Below the pieces are notes generated by a model that saw only the letters and a program-made list of their open reading frames with translations, did not search any database and was not told where the DNA came from. The position numbers and the translations under genes are program-made. A DNA stretch of 64,000 bases from Trichomonas vaginalis G3 (taxonomy: Eukaryota; Parabasalia; Trichomonadida; Trichomonadidae): contig NC_067207.1 in NCBI RefSeq assembly GCF_026262505.1, positions 9,206,082-9,270,081 on the forward strand, written 5' to 3'. Positions 8,441-18,669 of the stretch are shown piece by piece; position 1 is the stretch's first letter; every line of letters begins with the position of its first letter.

Positions 8441-9940
8441 AAAGTGCTATTGGTTTTGTAAACTTCTTTGCTTTCAGTTCATTTGGACCGTCTCTGTCAC
8501 CAGTATATTGTATTTGAACTGTACCAACAGTTGAAATACCACCCATAAAGTCTTCTGAGTCAGCAAATGGAATGCCAAGCCAAAAGTTTGAACGGTCTCC
8601 ATTTGTATATTGAGTTTTTGACCTCCTGTATGAGTCCATACTTTCACATATGGCATAATAGAACTTTGCATTTCAGGGTTTATGGTTGTTGTGAAGTTGT
8701 TGTTAAAGTTCATAGCATCTAATGTCAAGTTGTATGACCTCATATCCTCAACTGTAGAATATTCTTCTCTTGGATAGTATTTGCCATCTATGTTTATATG
8801 GTATTTAATACCAGGGTTGTAGAAACAAGAATAGTCATTTATAGTTCGTCTGAACAGTACAAACATAGTATCTGCATGTTTCATTGCAGTTGTTAAGGCA
8901 ATATCTGTTCTTGCACCTGGGTCAGCACTTTGGTTTCCAACTTCACCTGCAAAGTCTTTGACAGATATTTGGTGTATAGGGAACATAAGTGGAACTGCAA
9001 TATATTTGGCAGCTAAAGCATTTGAAATATCTGGGTCCAACATATAGACTGCAAGTCTGCTTTCTATTCTCTTGCATTCAAACTTTTCGCATGTGAACTT
9101 AACTGGGTCCCAAGCATCTCCAGCAGCATTGAAATAATAGTTTACTTCAGTGTTGAGGTTTGAGAAACCAAAGTCTAAGTCAACTTTGTCTTTGCAAAAT
9201 TCGGCGAATGACGTTTTATTTGTTCCCTTTACGTCTGTAAGAGTGAATGGGTCTTGTGTTGGTGCAATGACTAAGTTATTTTTGCTTGGAGTAAGTTCGA
9301 TAGAAATTTTTCCTGCCCAGTTTGGCAAGTATCTTAAAAACCTGAAGATGAGGAAAGATGACAAAGGAACTCTAAGTTTCAGTTTTACTTTAGTGACAGC
9401 ATTTCCATCTGAACCAGAAAGGTTAACATAAACTCCTGGAACGTTAGGGTCAAGTCTTCTTATTTTCTCAATAGTTGCATACTGGTCTGTTTGTTCTCTA
9501 GCTTGTGGTTGTACTGAGTTTCTCAAAGCGAACCATTCATAGTTTGCCCATGTTACTGTTTGAACTAAGTCAGAGTTAGAATATATCTTATATCCCATGA
9601 AAACTTCTGGAGCATATTGGTATCCGACATAGAAAATTCCATTGCAACCTTTCTTGTCAGACAACTTGGCAGAAGGTTTTATTTCAATGTCTTGTTCCAC
9701 GTATAAGAAAGAGTTGTCAATAGAAATTATATGAAACCTGTCGCAAGCAATATCTACTGTTGTTGAAGAACCTTCTCCAAACTCACCTACGTTTCCATAA
9801 GAAACAGCAGTTGTATATTCGTAAGTTCCAGGAACTATTTCTGACCTTCTAATGGCATTGTCGCATTCGTTATACCATTCGGAAACATTTCCATTCATAG
9901 CATCCAAAACTGTTGGCGTTATATTCTGAGCGGCGTACAT
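8334..9940 (-). pseudogene. Major capsid-type protein, lineage A
   Basis: This large minus-strand gene starts at 9940 (MYAAQNITP). Its length (~530 aa), beta-rich composition, and position between the ATPase/helicase block and small structural genes fit a double jelly-roll major capsid protein of Polintons. Sequence features include repeated short beta segments, Gly/Pro/Asn-rich loops, and C-terminal FNNNFTTTINPEMQSS. I cannot prove the fold from sequence. Lineage B has a protein of similar size and place at 52402-54042. The gene has about one break near its 3' part and otherwise reads whole. Confidence 0.6.
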
Positions 9941-9972
9941 TTCATATGAGTAAAAATATAGAATAGTTGGAT

Positions 9973-10308
9973 TTATATGTCATAATAGAACCCACGTGGA
10001 CCAAGCTTTACTTTCTTCCTGACTGAGTTTTTAACTCTTCTTTTTCCTTCATTGCCCTCTGCTTGAAGTTGTTGCATCTTTGCATTATGTTCATCTAGTA
10101 TGTTGCAAATTTCCCATGTCCTTTTTGCCTTTTGGCTCTGGTCGCCCATCTCAGGTAACCTATATCCTAGAAAGATTTTGTCATAGTTTGTATTTGAGTC
10201 TTCGCGTATTGTTTGCATGACTCTTTCCTGAGTTTGGTTCAAGCTCTTCAAACAGTGCCTGTCCATATGGAATAATGCTCGTTTCCAAATATATGTTTTT
10301 GTAGCCAT
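9973..10308 (-). CDS. Unknown basic protein upstream of the capsid gene (111 aa)
   Basis: The minus-strand ORF from the ATG at 10308 encodes a helical, Gln/Lys/Arg-rich protein that ends LGPRGFYYDI 32 bp before the capsid gene starts. A basic patch (KRRVKNSVRKKVK) is near the C-terminus and might bind DNA or the inner shell face. A competing frame on the same strand covers 10181-10366, so the exact frame is uncertain. Confidence 0.45.
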   Translation of the reverse strand: MATKTYIWKRALFHMDRHCLKSLNQTQERVMQTIREDSNTNYDKIFLGYRLPEMGDQSQKAKRTWEICNILDEHNAKMQQLQAEGNEGKRRVKNSVRKKVKLGPRGFYYDI

Positions 10309-10326
10309 TCTGGTTTTCTTTCCATG

Positions 10327-10953
10327 TTACCAAATATCTTTTGTGAATGGGAAAGCTTTTACCCAATCTTTCAGTCTTGCGTCGTTTATTTCTGTAGTTG
10401 GTTTTATTTTGTCAAGGAACATGTTTTTCAATACTAACATTTCATTTGGTACTGTCCATTTGAGTTTTCTTAAATATTCATCCCTTCTCGGTTCATTGTC
10501 TGCAAAGTAAGTTTTTATGACATTTTGTAAACTTTCGTTTGCAAGGTCATGTACAATAGGTTCTCTTCCTTCGCTCTCCCTAACTTTCTTTCTAAACTCT
10601 TCACCAAATATACCATCTCTATGGTTCTGTGTAGTTCTTTGAGATAAATGTTCTAGAACGTCAGGTGTTATATTTCCATCAGCCATGTTCATTTCATACT
10701 GGTCCAAAATATCTGCATGTTTCATATCTTTCAATGGCATTAAAGCCGCGCTTAAAATACCAGCTACATCTGGTTCACCATTCACTTCCATTGCGTCTAC
10801 AACTTCTTGGAATTGAGGTTGTAAGTTTATGAACCACCTATCTGGATTAGCTTTATGACCCCATCTCATTGTAGTTCCATCGTCTGCAGAAACAAAAGTA
10901 GGTTTGTTTCCATCTTGGGCTAGGTTCTGAATGAACTTTAAACAATGTTTCAT
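10327..10953 (-). CDS. Unknown protein (208 aa), lineage A
   Basis: An intact minus-strand ORF starts at the ATG at 10953. It has an N-terminal region with Trp/Gly/Asp turns (TTMRWGHKANPDRWFINL), a helical acidic middle and a mixed C-terminus (WVKAFPFTKDIW). It belongs to the run of minus-strand genes leading into the capsid gene, with gaps of about 20 bp, so it is probably a virion or assembly component. I do not recognise the family. Confidence 0.55.
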   Translation of the reverse strand: MKHCLKFIQNLAQDGNKPTFVSADDGTTMRWGHKANPDRWFINLQPQFQEVVDAMEVNGEPDVAGILSAALMPLKDMKHADILDQYEMNMADGNITPDVLEHLSQRTTQNHRDGIFGEEFRKKVRESEGREPIVHDLANESLQNVIKTYFADNEPRRDEYLRKLKWTVPNEMLVLKNMFLDKIKPTTEINDARLKDWVKAFPFTKDIW

Positions 10954-10974
10954 TTCTATATGTTTTCTTGAAAT

Positions 10975-11646
10975 TTAACCTTTTATTTCACCGAGTTCAT
11001 CCGAAGATTGAACGTTAAATGCTCGTAAGTAAAAAGGGTTGTTGTATTTGTGTACATTTTCTTTCAGTACTTCTATTCTATGCTGAATATTTTCATCTGG
11101 TGTTGGAGTCTTTTGTATGTCGGCAAACATTTTTCGATATTCTTCTACTATGTCAGCCGAATTTTTTTTAGACTCTTGGAAAGATTCCATATTCACCTCA
11201 TACTCTTGTTGAGGGTCAAGATTTTTCGGCTGTTCCAAATCTTCATCTAGTTCTGTGAAGTTAGTTTCCAAAGGAGTGACTTGTTCGTTTCCTTCAGGCT
11301 CTTCTAGCTGTTGTTGCTGAACTATTTCTTCCATGTCTGGTTGTATCTGAACTATTTCTTCCTGTGGAGTTTCTTGTACCTCATCTGCTGGCATTTCATA
11401 TATTCCGAGACCGTTTTTAACAATTTCCCTATCTACGTCATCCGCATTCATAAGCTTTTGTTCTTTCGTTCCGTCTCTATTTTTTACGCGTTTCATGACG
11501 AAAGTTGAATTGTCATTTAGCTCTGACATCAAATATCTCGGAGTAAATTCATCCATGTCATTTGGATGATATGCTATTAAATCATATCCCTTAGCGAGCT
11601 TGTATTTTCCAGGTTTGAGATTATATCCGTTTTGGTGCTGAGCCAT
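10975..11646 (-). CDS. Acidic Gln/Glu-rich protein (223 aa), lineage A
   Basis: An intact minus-strand ORF starts at the ATG at 11646. The first ~70 residues (NLKPGKYKLAKGYDLIAYHP) look folded. Residues ~85 to 165 are Glu/Gln-rich and likely disordered (EEIVQQQQLEEPEGNEQ), then a helical C-terminus follows. Such proteins can act as scaffolds, but no motif proves it. It is 21 bp from the next gene. Confidence 0.55.
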   Translation of the reverse strand: MAQHQNGYNLKPGKYKLAKGYDLIAYHPNDMDEFTPRYLMSELNDNSTFVMKRVKNRDGTKEQKLMNADDVDREIVKNGLGIYEMPADEVQETPQEEIVQIQPDMEEIVQQQQLEEPEGNEQVTPLETNFTELDEDLEQPKNLDPQQEYEVNMESFQESKKNSADIVEEYRKMFADIQKTPTPDENIQHRIEVLKENVHKYNNPFYLRAFNVQSSDELGEIKG

Positions 11647-11649
11647 AAA

Positions 11650-13123
11650 GCTAAATAGGTTCGGGTCAGTATTTCCTTCCTTGAACTTTCAATAGCTTCT
11701 TTATATCTGTCACTAAAGTCAACAGTATCTGGGAAACCACACTCTTCTTTAAGCATTTTTAAGAATTCTTGGTTTCCTTGTTCTCTACTTCTTTTATGTC
11801 CTTGCTCTGTTTGTGGTTGTTGTTGTAGGGTTTTGAACTGTTGGTTGCTGTGCTGGTTGTTGTGTGGTTGTTGTGCTGGTGTGGAGGTGGTTGTTGTGCT
11901 GGTTGTGTGCATGCCTGTGTCTGTGTCCATGTGACGATGTAAATGTTCTAGGTAGTCCTGGTGCAGGTGCTTCTCTTGGAGGGTTTGGTGGTATATAAGT
12001 TCCACCAGCTGGCACATATGTTCCATCTGCAGCGTAATGTCCTACCTGACTTTTCGTTTTTAAGAAAGCATTTACTAGGTCTGTTTTGGTCTGTTGTAAC
12101 TCTTTTTCTTGACTTTCACAACAGTTGCTCTAACGGCGTCATAGGCACTTTGAACTGCCTGTCTCTTGCTGCATCTGTTATTTTCGTCATATTTTGTGCT
12201 ACTTCTTTTAACTCTTTGTCGAAACCTTCAGACTTCAGTTTCTTTCCAGATGAGAAAGTCGTTCACTTGTTTCACCTTACTATGAAGAGCTTCGAAGGCG
12301 TTTCTTAAAGTCAGCATTTGTTAAAGCTTCATTTGAACTGTCTTTCATCCGCTTGTTTTTTGTCCTTATTGACCCTATGAGTTGGGCTGCTTTAGCGTTG
12401 GCTTGGGCATCTAACCAGTCATTGTTAGCTTTTATATATTCTGCGCTTTTCATTGCCTTTTGCATGGCTGCGTCGTTATTTTTACTTTCTTGTGCTAAGT
12501 TTTATTACTGTACGGTTTGGTTTTGCAACTGTAAAAGTTTTTCTGCCTTTACATTTGCTTCAACTTCTTTTTTATACTCATCGCTATCCATATATGTCTT
12601 CAGGGCTTTTTGTTTTATCTCTTCATCTTTCAGTATTTTATATTGAGTAGTATGGTTTTTCAAATTTATAACATCTTGTTCCATTTTTGCTACTTCTGCT
12701 TGCTTTTTCTGACACTTTTTTCGCATATTCCTCTGTACTTAGTTCTTTCAGTTGTTCTTCTTTCTTCTTTTTCTCTACGTTTAACTCATTGAGTTTCTTT
12801 GTGTGTCTGTCATAATTCTAGTTTCTTTTTCGTTTTCACTTATTGCTTCTGTATGTCTATGTTTGACTTTTTGACATCTGTTATTTGATTTTTGAGTGAA
12901 CTCAAATTCATTTGACTTTGAGGGTTATAGCTGTTCCGTCTGCAGCTCCACCATAGCCTGCCATTTTCGCTAAAAGTGCCGCTCTTAAACCTCCACTCTG
13001 TGCACCAAGAACTCGGTTTAAGAGCATAGGATTGCTTGACATTTGTTGCAACATAGTGGGGTCATTCAGCATTTGTTGTTGCAACTGTTGTTGTGGTGTC
13101 AGTTTTACTATTGGATGTTTCAA
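11650..13123 (-). pseudogene. Decayed long coiled-coil / Thr-Gln-rich gene(s), lineage A
   Basis: This minus-strand block begins with an ATG at 13123. It encodes a Gln/Met-rich and Gly/Ala-rich start, long Lys/Glu coiled-coil stretches through 12280-12730, and a His/Thr/Gln-rich low-complexity part near 11.8-12.0 kb. It may be one long structural protein or two. It is the most decayed part of lineage A, with several breaks, so I give only the block. Confidence 0.4.
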
Positions 13124-13639
13124 TGCTCCTTCCTCTTACGTATATTCTTACGTAGCTTACGTGGCATTTTAAGTGAAGTTAAAAGCGGCTTTTGACAGAT
13201 GTTTATATGACACTTTTTTTTTCAGCACAAAAAACTACTCGGTCAAAGTGTTGTCAGTTTTTGTAAAATAACCGTCCTATCTAATTCTATAAGGGGAAAA
13301 GGCTTCTCAAAGTATACTTCCTTGGAACGCCTGTAACTTTTCCTGTAGCGACGATAGACCCTTACTTGTCCGGACAAAGTTATACTATTTTGAGTGCTCT
13401 ACAAAAAAGTCAACGGCGACGACTCTCAAAAACCGTTGTGTAAAAAGTTTTACCGTTGGACAAAAAAAAGTATATATAGAAAACAAAAAACGTTATAGTT
13501 CATTTCAATATTTGAGATGGAACGGTTGCCAACGGTAACTATTAAATAAAATAAAAAAATAGAGGGGGTTACCGTTGACGAAAACGGTTTATTTTAAACT
13601 TTTCTATGAGTAGTCCGAAAAAACAGTTCATTTTTCATA
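13124..13639 (+). promoter_or_regulatory. Intergenic region with host-type promoter
   Basis: There is no ORF. Close to the gene at 13640 are several AACGGT-type boxes in both orientations (AACGGTTG 13521-13528, AACGGTAA 13531-13538, AACGGTTT near 13583) and a TCATTTTTC initiator-like sequence (13628) 12 bp before the ATG. These match the M3 and Inr elements reported for T. vaginalis. Additional CCGTTG copies lie at 13410-13460. The 13124-13380 part shows nothing I can name. Confidence 0.55.
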
Positions 13640-14524
13640 ATGGAAGCCAACACTGTTAACAACAATTCTCAACCGCTAACCAAAGCCAAAGCCCCACAAC
13701 CTCCAAGAACCGGCACAGCGGTTAGAATAACCACCAAAAAGTCTAACAGCGAATTAAGAGAAATTCTTCAACAAATTTGCTCTAAATATCTCAAAGACGC
13801 CGAAGAAAATACACAACCAGACGCTACATACAATACTCAGTTCTGTGAAGTTCTGAACAAAGCAATTGCTAGTTCAATTGAACTTACTAAGACAATTCCA
13901 AGTCCAATTGAGCTTAGCGATGTCTTAGTTCAGTATTTTCCAACATTTACTAAGCTTATAATGTTGAGAACTTTATACCAAGTTCGTCAAAATCTTCCTC
14001 GTAACATCCAACGGTCATTCGACAAGACAATTGCCGAATTCCAAGTCTTTAGTTACGGATATGACCAAGATGAATACGTTGACGAGTTCGGAGACAACTG
14101 TACAAAATGGTTTGAATGCTATACGACAACACAATTTGAATTCGACTTTCTCGAATTCAACGCAGCAACTATTCATATCATTGCTCTTTACCTTTCCGAA
14201 CAAGAACAAGACCTCGCAGATGGAGATGTTGTTACTGTCGTCATGAAAACTCCTGAACAATTCGGAAAAAAGAAGTCTCTAATTGCCAAATTTGTTCCAG
14301 GACATCAGCTTTTCCAACGCACAGAAGTCTTCTGTATTCCTGGAACTAAGTTCTTTGTCAAGAGCGAACTCAAACAAAGATATAATGTGTCATTCAATTA
14401 CACATTATATAATGTTTTCGACCCAGAAGAAGACTTCTTCCCAGAAGCAATGGAAGAGGAAGAAGAAGAGAAACACGAAGAAGAGAAACACGAAGAGTCC
14501 TCCGAATTCACACCAGAAGACTAA
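13640..14524 (+). CDS. Unknown acidic-tailed protein (294 aa)
   Basis: An intact ORF runs from the ATG at 13640. It has a polar, Pro-rich N-terminus (~1-35), a helical/beta middle (LREILQQICSKYLKDAEE; DYDQDEY-type acidic loops), and a Glu-rich C-terminal tail of about 35 residues. The gene has multiple M3-like boxes and an Inr, unlike the Maverick core genes, and its GC content is higher. It probably belongs with the small genes at 1-1943 rather than with the Maverick. I do not recognise it. Confidence 0.6.
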   Translation: MEANTVNNNSQPLTKAKAPQPPRTGTAVRITTKKSNSELREILQQICSKYLKDAEENTQPDATYNTQFCEVLNKAIASSIELTKTIPSPIELSDVLVQYFPTFTKLIMLRTLYQVRQNLPRNIQRSFDKTIAEFQVFSYGYDQDEYVDEFGDNCTKWFECYTTTQFEFDFLEFNAATIHIIALYLSEQEQDLADGDVVTVVMKTPEQFGKKKSLIAKFVPGHQLFQRTEVFCIPGTKFFVKSELKQRYNVSFNYTLYNVFDPEEDFFPEAMEEEEEEKHEEEKHEESSEFTPED

Positions 14525-14565
14525 CAATTTTCCGAATAAAAACTTCATTTATACTAAACATCTTC

Positions 14566-14602
14566 GGGGCTAGAGGGCGCAACGCGCCTGGAAGCCCCAC
14601 TA

Positions 14603-14671
<69 letters not shown>
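14566..14671. repeat. GC-rich hairpin followed by 67-nt poly-T
   Basis: A stem-loop at 14566-14598 has outer arms GGGGCT/AGCCCC and inner arms GGCGC/GCGCC around a small loop. Six bases later a run of 67 T begins (14605-14671). GC-rich islands are rare in this window. It stands at the border between the element genes and plain host sequence. The T run could mark an insertion end or a transcription end. Confidence 0.7.
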
Positions 14672-14676
<5 letters not shown>

Positions 14677-16653
14677 CCTTGACAGATTTTCAATTTGACA
14701 CCTCAAAAATTGAATTGTACTCAACATATAAGAGACTGAAAATTGAGGGGAAAAATTTTGGGCTGATCTCTGACAGTTTTCAATTTTTGATTACAAATCG
14801 CATGATTGTCCGTTTGAAATAAATATTTTTTTACTCTCTAGCTCATCGATCAATGCAAGACAATATCTCTGCATAAATAATGTCGGATTAAACAATTTTA
14901 AAAAGTGACTTGAAAAATTTCTGAAAAATAAATATCGGTCAATTCAAAAATCGTCAGAATGATTTTCGAACCGAATTCTGACCAATCAAATGGGTCTATC
15001 GGAATTAGTATAAAAACATTAGAAAACAAGTGAAAATTCTTATTATTTTTCAACAATAGTATTTTATTAGAAGTTAAGAGCCATAAATAGTAATACCTAT
15101 AAGTCTTATATGTTTAATGTAGGGCTGTACAAGATTTAAAAAAACATTGCCGGGTTACCGTAGAGGCCTAAAAAAATCGCGCCTCGGCGGCAAGCCGCCT
15201 CGGCATTAAGAATGCGCATCTAAATTTTTATATGTCCTTCTTTCTTTTATTTTTCCCTTCCCTTTCTTTTCTTTTTCTTTTTTTCCCTCCTCTTGCTCTC
15301 ATTTACCTTTTTTTTCCTTTTCTCATCATTTTTCAAAATTTTAAATTTTTATCAAAAATCTTGCCTATAAAAGCAGACTATGGAACCTTTTAATGCCTCT
15401 TAATCAATATTATACAGCATAAAGCATATTAAATGAAAGTAATTACGTATAAATTTATTTTATTATCTTATTTATTAATTCTTTAGCATGTATTGTTTAA
15501 TATTAACTTTTCTGTACATTAAATATGATATCTCCAAAGTATGAATGCCTTGTAACGAAACGAAAACTTAATTTTATGTTGAATATTTGTCACAAACATT
15601 AGATTATTAAAATATATGTTGGATATCCCTTAGTATGAGACTTCATGACTCTTGTAGTCTAACGTGAGCTTTGGATTGCAAGCTCTGTGGTTAACGAACA
15701 TAAATTAATTGTAAAGTTTTCAAAATTTTTCATCGTTTCTATCAGCATCTATTTTTCCTTTAAAATAATATATTTGTATGAATACAATATTTAGTAATTT
15801 TTTTATTTCCCATAATTTCATTCAAAATTTCAGAAAAAATTAATTTCTATTCAATATTATTTCAGCTTCAAAACACTTCATTCTTATAGATGTTGATTCA
15901 CTAAAGTGTGATACTCAATGTCTTATTTCAATGAAAATTGTTCTGCAAATTTATTTCACTTTTGACCTCACTTTTTCCGTAATTCAATTTTTTACTTTTA
16001 ATATTTTAGATCTTCATAATATCATTTGAAAAATTAACCATATAAAAAAATCAAGTTATCAATTCACTTTTTCCGTAATTCAAAAATCAAAAATATAAAT
16101 AATATATCTTTTTATCAAATATTATTATTATATTCTATGAAAAATGAGGTCCGGAAATTTTGCGGATTCCCGTAACTCAATTTTACGGAAAAAGTGCAGT
16201 AAACTATTCAAAATACGGAAAAATTGGTGTAAACTAATGATTTTACGGTAAAATCACGGAAAGTCCCGGAAGAATATATGTGCCTATATGAAATTATACA
16301 AAAATGAATCAAACGCATTTTAAAAGATTGTTCTTGTATTATAAATGCTATTCGCAGATTTATTAGTTGAAGAAAATTACCAAATTTTTGCCGATTTACA
16401 AAAAATGATTTACAAAGCATATTTTTATAAGGCTTTAAAAATCTTTAAAATGTGACCGGTGACGGAAATCCATGGTAACCAACCGCGGTTCCCGTTTGGA
16501 ATGCCATAGTTTAATGCCGATTCATGTAAATCGAATCAAATAAAATTTGATTTTGAAATTGTTCAGATATAATTATGCGAATGTCAAGAAAATGTACAAC
16601 AAAAATAATTAAAAACAAAGTTTAATAAATACAAAACGAAAATACAGAACAAA
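14672..16653. other. AT-rich intergenic region
   Basis: I see no gene. It holds a GC-rich hairpin near 15180-15203 (GGCGGC AA GCCGCC within a CCTCGGC repeat), a polypyrimidine tract at about 15237-15336, and an inverted-repeat region at 15969-16196 listed separately. The rest is AT-rich sequence with no coding signal. Confidence 0.6.
15969..16196. repeat. Short element-like region with 14-bp inverted repeats
   Basis: CACTTTTTCCGTAA occurs at 15969-15982 and again at 16065-16078, and its exact reverse complement at 16183-16196. Degenerate TACGGAAAAA copies follow to ~16265. The outer pair is 228 bp apart and would make a MITE-sized unit. No target-site duplication is obvious. Confidence 0.45.
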
Positions 16654-18003
16654 CTAAAGATCTGATGCGGCATCAAAGTCAGAATCCGTAAAGAAGTAGT
16701 CATCTCTATCATAATATATCCCGAAGTATATCATAAGACCAATAATTATCAATCCAACTAATATAATTAAAAGATAAATCCACCATCTTGAAAATGATGA
16801 ATTTACATTGACTCCGCGAGACATATGGTCCTGTATATTATGTAATACTTCGTCCCAGGTCTCTTCAGCAACGATATCCCTTGAAACCATCTGTAATTCT
16901 CCGGAAACATCAGAAAGGCTGCTCCAATACTCAAAACTCTGTTTGTTCTTTAAATGGCTAGCTTTAATAACTCTATTACAAAGCTTTGTCTTTTGTAAAA
17001 TTTCTTCAGATAATAATCCAGCATTTCTTAAAGATTGGATTGAAACTTTAGTAACTGAGTAGAACTTAGGTGTTGGATTACCACTAAAGAAGTTCGAAAG
17101 TATAATATTCAAAGCTTTTTTGGATTGATCATTTAATTCTTTGTTTGCGCAAGAAATTTGGATTACAATACCAAGGGCATATGGAGCAACCGGACTCTTT
17201 GAAAATGCTATCTTAGAAATTGTGTCTTTCTCTCTAATTATGGCTTCTGTAATTTCTTGAGCGGCAGGAACAAGATTTGTAAGTGCTGATAAGCGAAATA
17301 GCATTTCCCATGATCCGTCATCTGAAGTTGCTATTTCATTTTGAATTATTGGAGTGTAATAGCTAGTTTCAAGTAATTGATCTAAAGCTCTAGATGTATC
17401 TACTTTAGTGGTTAACACCATCGCATATAATTTTCTGTACTTATAGGATTTCTCGCTATTTGGATAGCATTCTGCTGTAATTAGCTTGAAAATGTCAAAT
17501 CTATCAAGAAAATGCACAACTGATTCGTCTTCGCGAACAATAAAGTCTTTCACGAACTCAAAAACGCATTCTCTATCTATGTTCTGTATAATTTTCTCGA
17601 AATATGAATGGCTTGAGAAGATAGGAGTAAAAGCATCATATGCGTTAAAAATAATATTAGGAAGTAATCTAAAGTATGTTTCGATAGTTTCGCTGGAGTA
17701 TTCTGATATATGAAATGCAAATTTAAGAACGAATTTTGACAATTTTGTATCTTTTAATAAAATTTTCTTAACATTGTAGTCATTTGGACAAATAATCATT
17801 TCGCACCTTTGCTGAATGATAGGTTCTACTTTCTTAATTCGAAATCCGAATGTAATAATCCCATCATAATATTCAATAATAAAAGCAATGAGATTGATAT
17901 TTCTTTGATTCCATAATGTTTCAAATTGTGGGTGCTTTAAAGCAACGAGGAGTCCACATTTCCCTGTAATAACTAGTTGGGAAAGATCTACAGACTCATC
18001 CAT
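16654..18003 (-). CDS. Tail-anchored unknown protein (449 aa)
   Basis: The first true ATG is at 18003 (MDESVDLSQLV). There is no signal peptide at the N-terminus. The body is soluble and helical. A single strong membrane segment (WWIYLLIILVGLIIIGLMIYF) lies close to the C-terminus, followed by a short acidic tail, so it is probably a tail-anchored membrane protein facing the cytosol. An Inr-like TCATTG lies 10-15 bp upstream of the ATG. The family is unknown to me; the gene is intact host sequence. Confidence 0.75.
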   Translation of the reverse strand: MDESVDLSQLVITGKCGLLVALKHPQFETLWNQRNINLIAFIIEYYDGIITFGFRIKKVEPIIQQRCEMIICPNDYNVKKILLKDTKLSKFVLKFAFHISEYSSETIETYFRLLPNIIFNAYDAFTPIFSSHSYFEKIIQNIDRECVFEFVKDFIVREDESVVHFLDRFDIFKLITAECYPNSEKSYKYRKLYAMVLTTKVDTSRALDQLLETSYYTPIIQNEIATSDDGSWEMLFRLSALTNLVPAAQEITEAIIREKDTISKIAFSKSPVAPYALGIVIQISCANKELNDQSKKALNIILSNFFSGNPTPKFYSVTKVSIQSLRNAGLLSEEILQKTKLCNRVIKASHLKNKQSFEYWSSLSDVSGELQMVSRDIVAEETWDEVLHNIQDHMSRGVNVNSSFSRWWIYLLIILVGLIIIGLMIYFGIYYDRDDYFFTDSDFDAASDL

Positions 18004-18015
18004 AATTTTTTTCAA

Positions 18016-18669
18016 TGATAACTATTTACGTTTAGGTTTCCAGAGTTTGAATCTTAATTAATGTGCAAATGGATGCACATTTAAGTAATAGTTTAAATAT
18101 TAACAAGCAGCCTTTTTAATGGACCGGTACTTGGTTCCATGGCGAAGCTGAATTAGAAAATATTTTCTAATAACTCTTTATCATAATAAAAATATACTCC
18201 TATATTGTTTGCATGACTAATTTTTAAATTATTTCTCAATGGACTCAAAATTTCGGCTTTCTGGTCCTGTATGGAGCATCTTCTTGTAATTCCTGAAATA
18301 GAGCTGCAAAGCATTCTAGAACATCAAATGAACTTGATACAACCACTATTGGGAGTGCTTGCTTCAATCTTGTTAACAAAAAGAAAATTTAATAGGATAT
18401 CATGGATGATGCATGTGCGTAAGTTGGCAAACATATGTATAATGGTGTTTATGGGTACTTTCTATATCATTCATGTTTTAATAACTCTAGAATTCATTAA
18501 TAAGGAACGATTTAAAAAAAAACGTGAAAATTTCAAATTCAGTAACATTTTTGATATAAAACATAATATGCATCAATGAAAAATTTGAAAAATTGAATTT
18601 ATCATAAAAATTTCATTGTCATTATTCAAATTTTTTGAATTAATTTATTAAATTTCCAATTTTTTTCGA
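18016..18669. other. Intergenic region
   Basis: This is AT-rich sequence between a divergent pair (16654-18003 and 18670 onward). A 102-codon plus ORF at 18271-18579 has hydrophobic stretches but poor codon texture and no conserved pattern; I do not accept it as a gene. Confidence 0.4.

Larger units (their letters stand above)
3428..13123. mobile_element. Maverick/Polinton fossil, lineage A core
   Basis: A dense block of mostly minus-strand genes has the Polinton morphogenesis signature: packaging ATPase (3501-4376), SF3 helicase (5348-6583), capsid-type protein (8334-9940) and several structural-type genes. No polB, integrase or terminal repeat is visible, so the element is either cut by the window edge or incomplete. 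Roughly half of the genes read whole; I count on the order of eight to twelve breaks overall. Most genes start a few bases after an AT tract rich in ATTTTTTTATTTTTA. It looks moderately young, since long frames survive, but it is not intact. Confidence 0.7.

Noticed and set aside
12353-12792. Plus-strand Phe/Leu-rich ORFs
   Set aside because: They are antisense to the decayed coiled-coil block on the minus strand.
18271-18579. 102-codon plus ORF with hydrophobic segments
   Set aside because: There is no conserved pattern, the codon texture is like random AT-rich DNA, and it lies in a divergent intergenic region.
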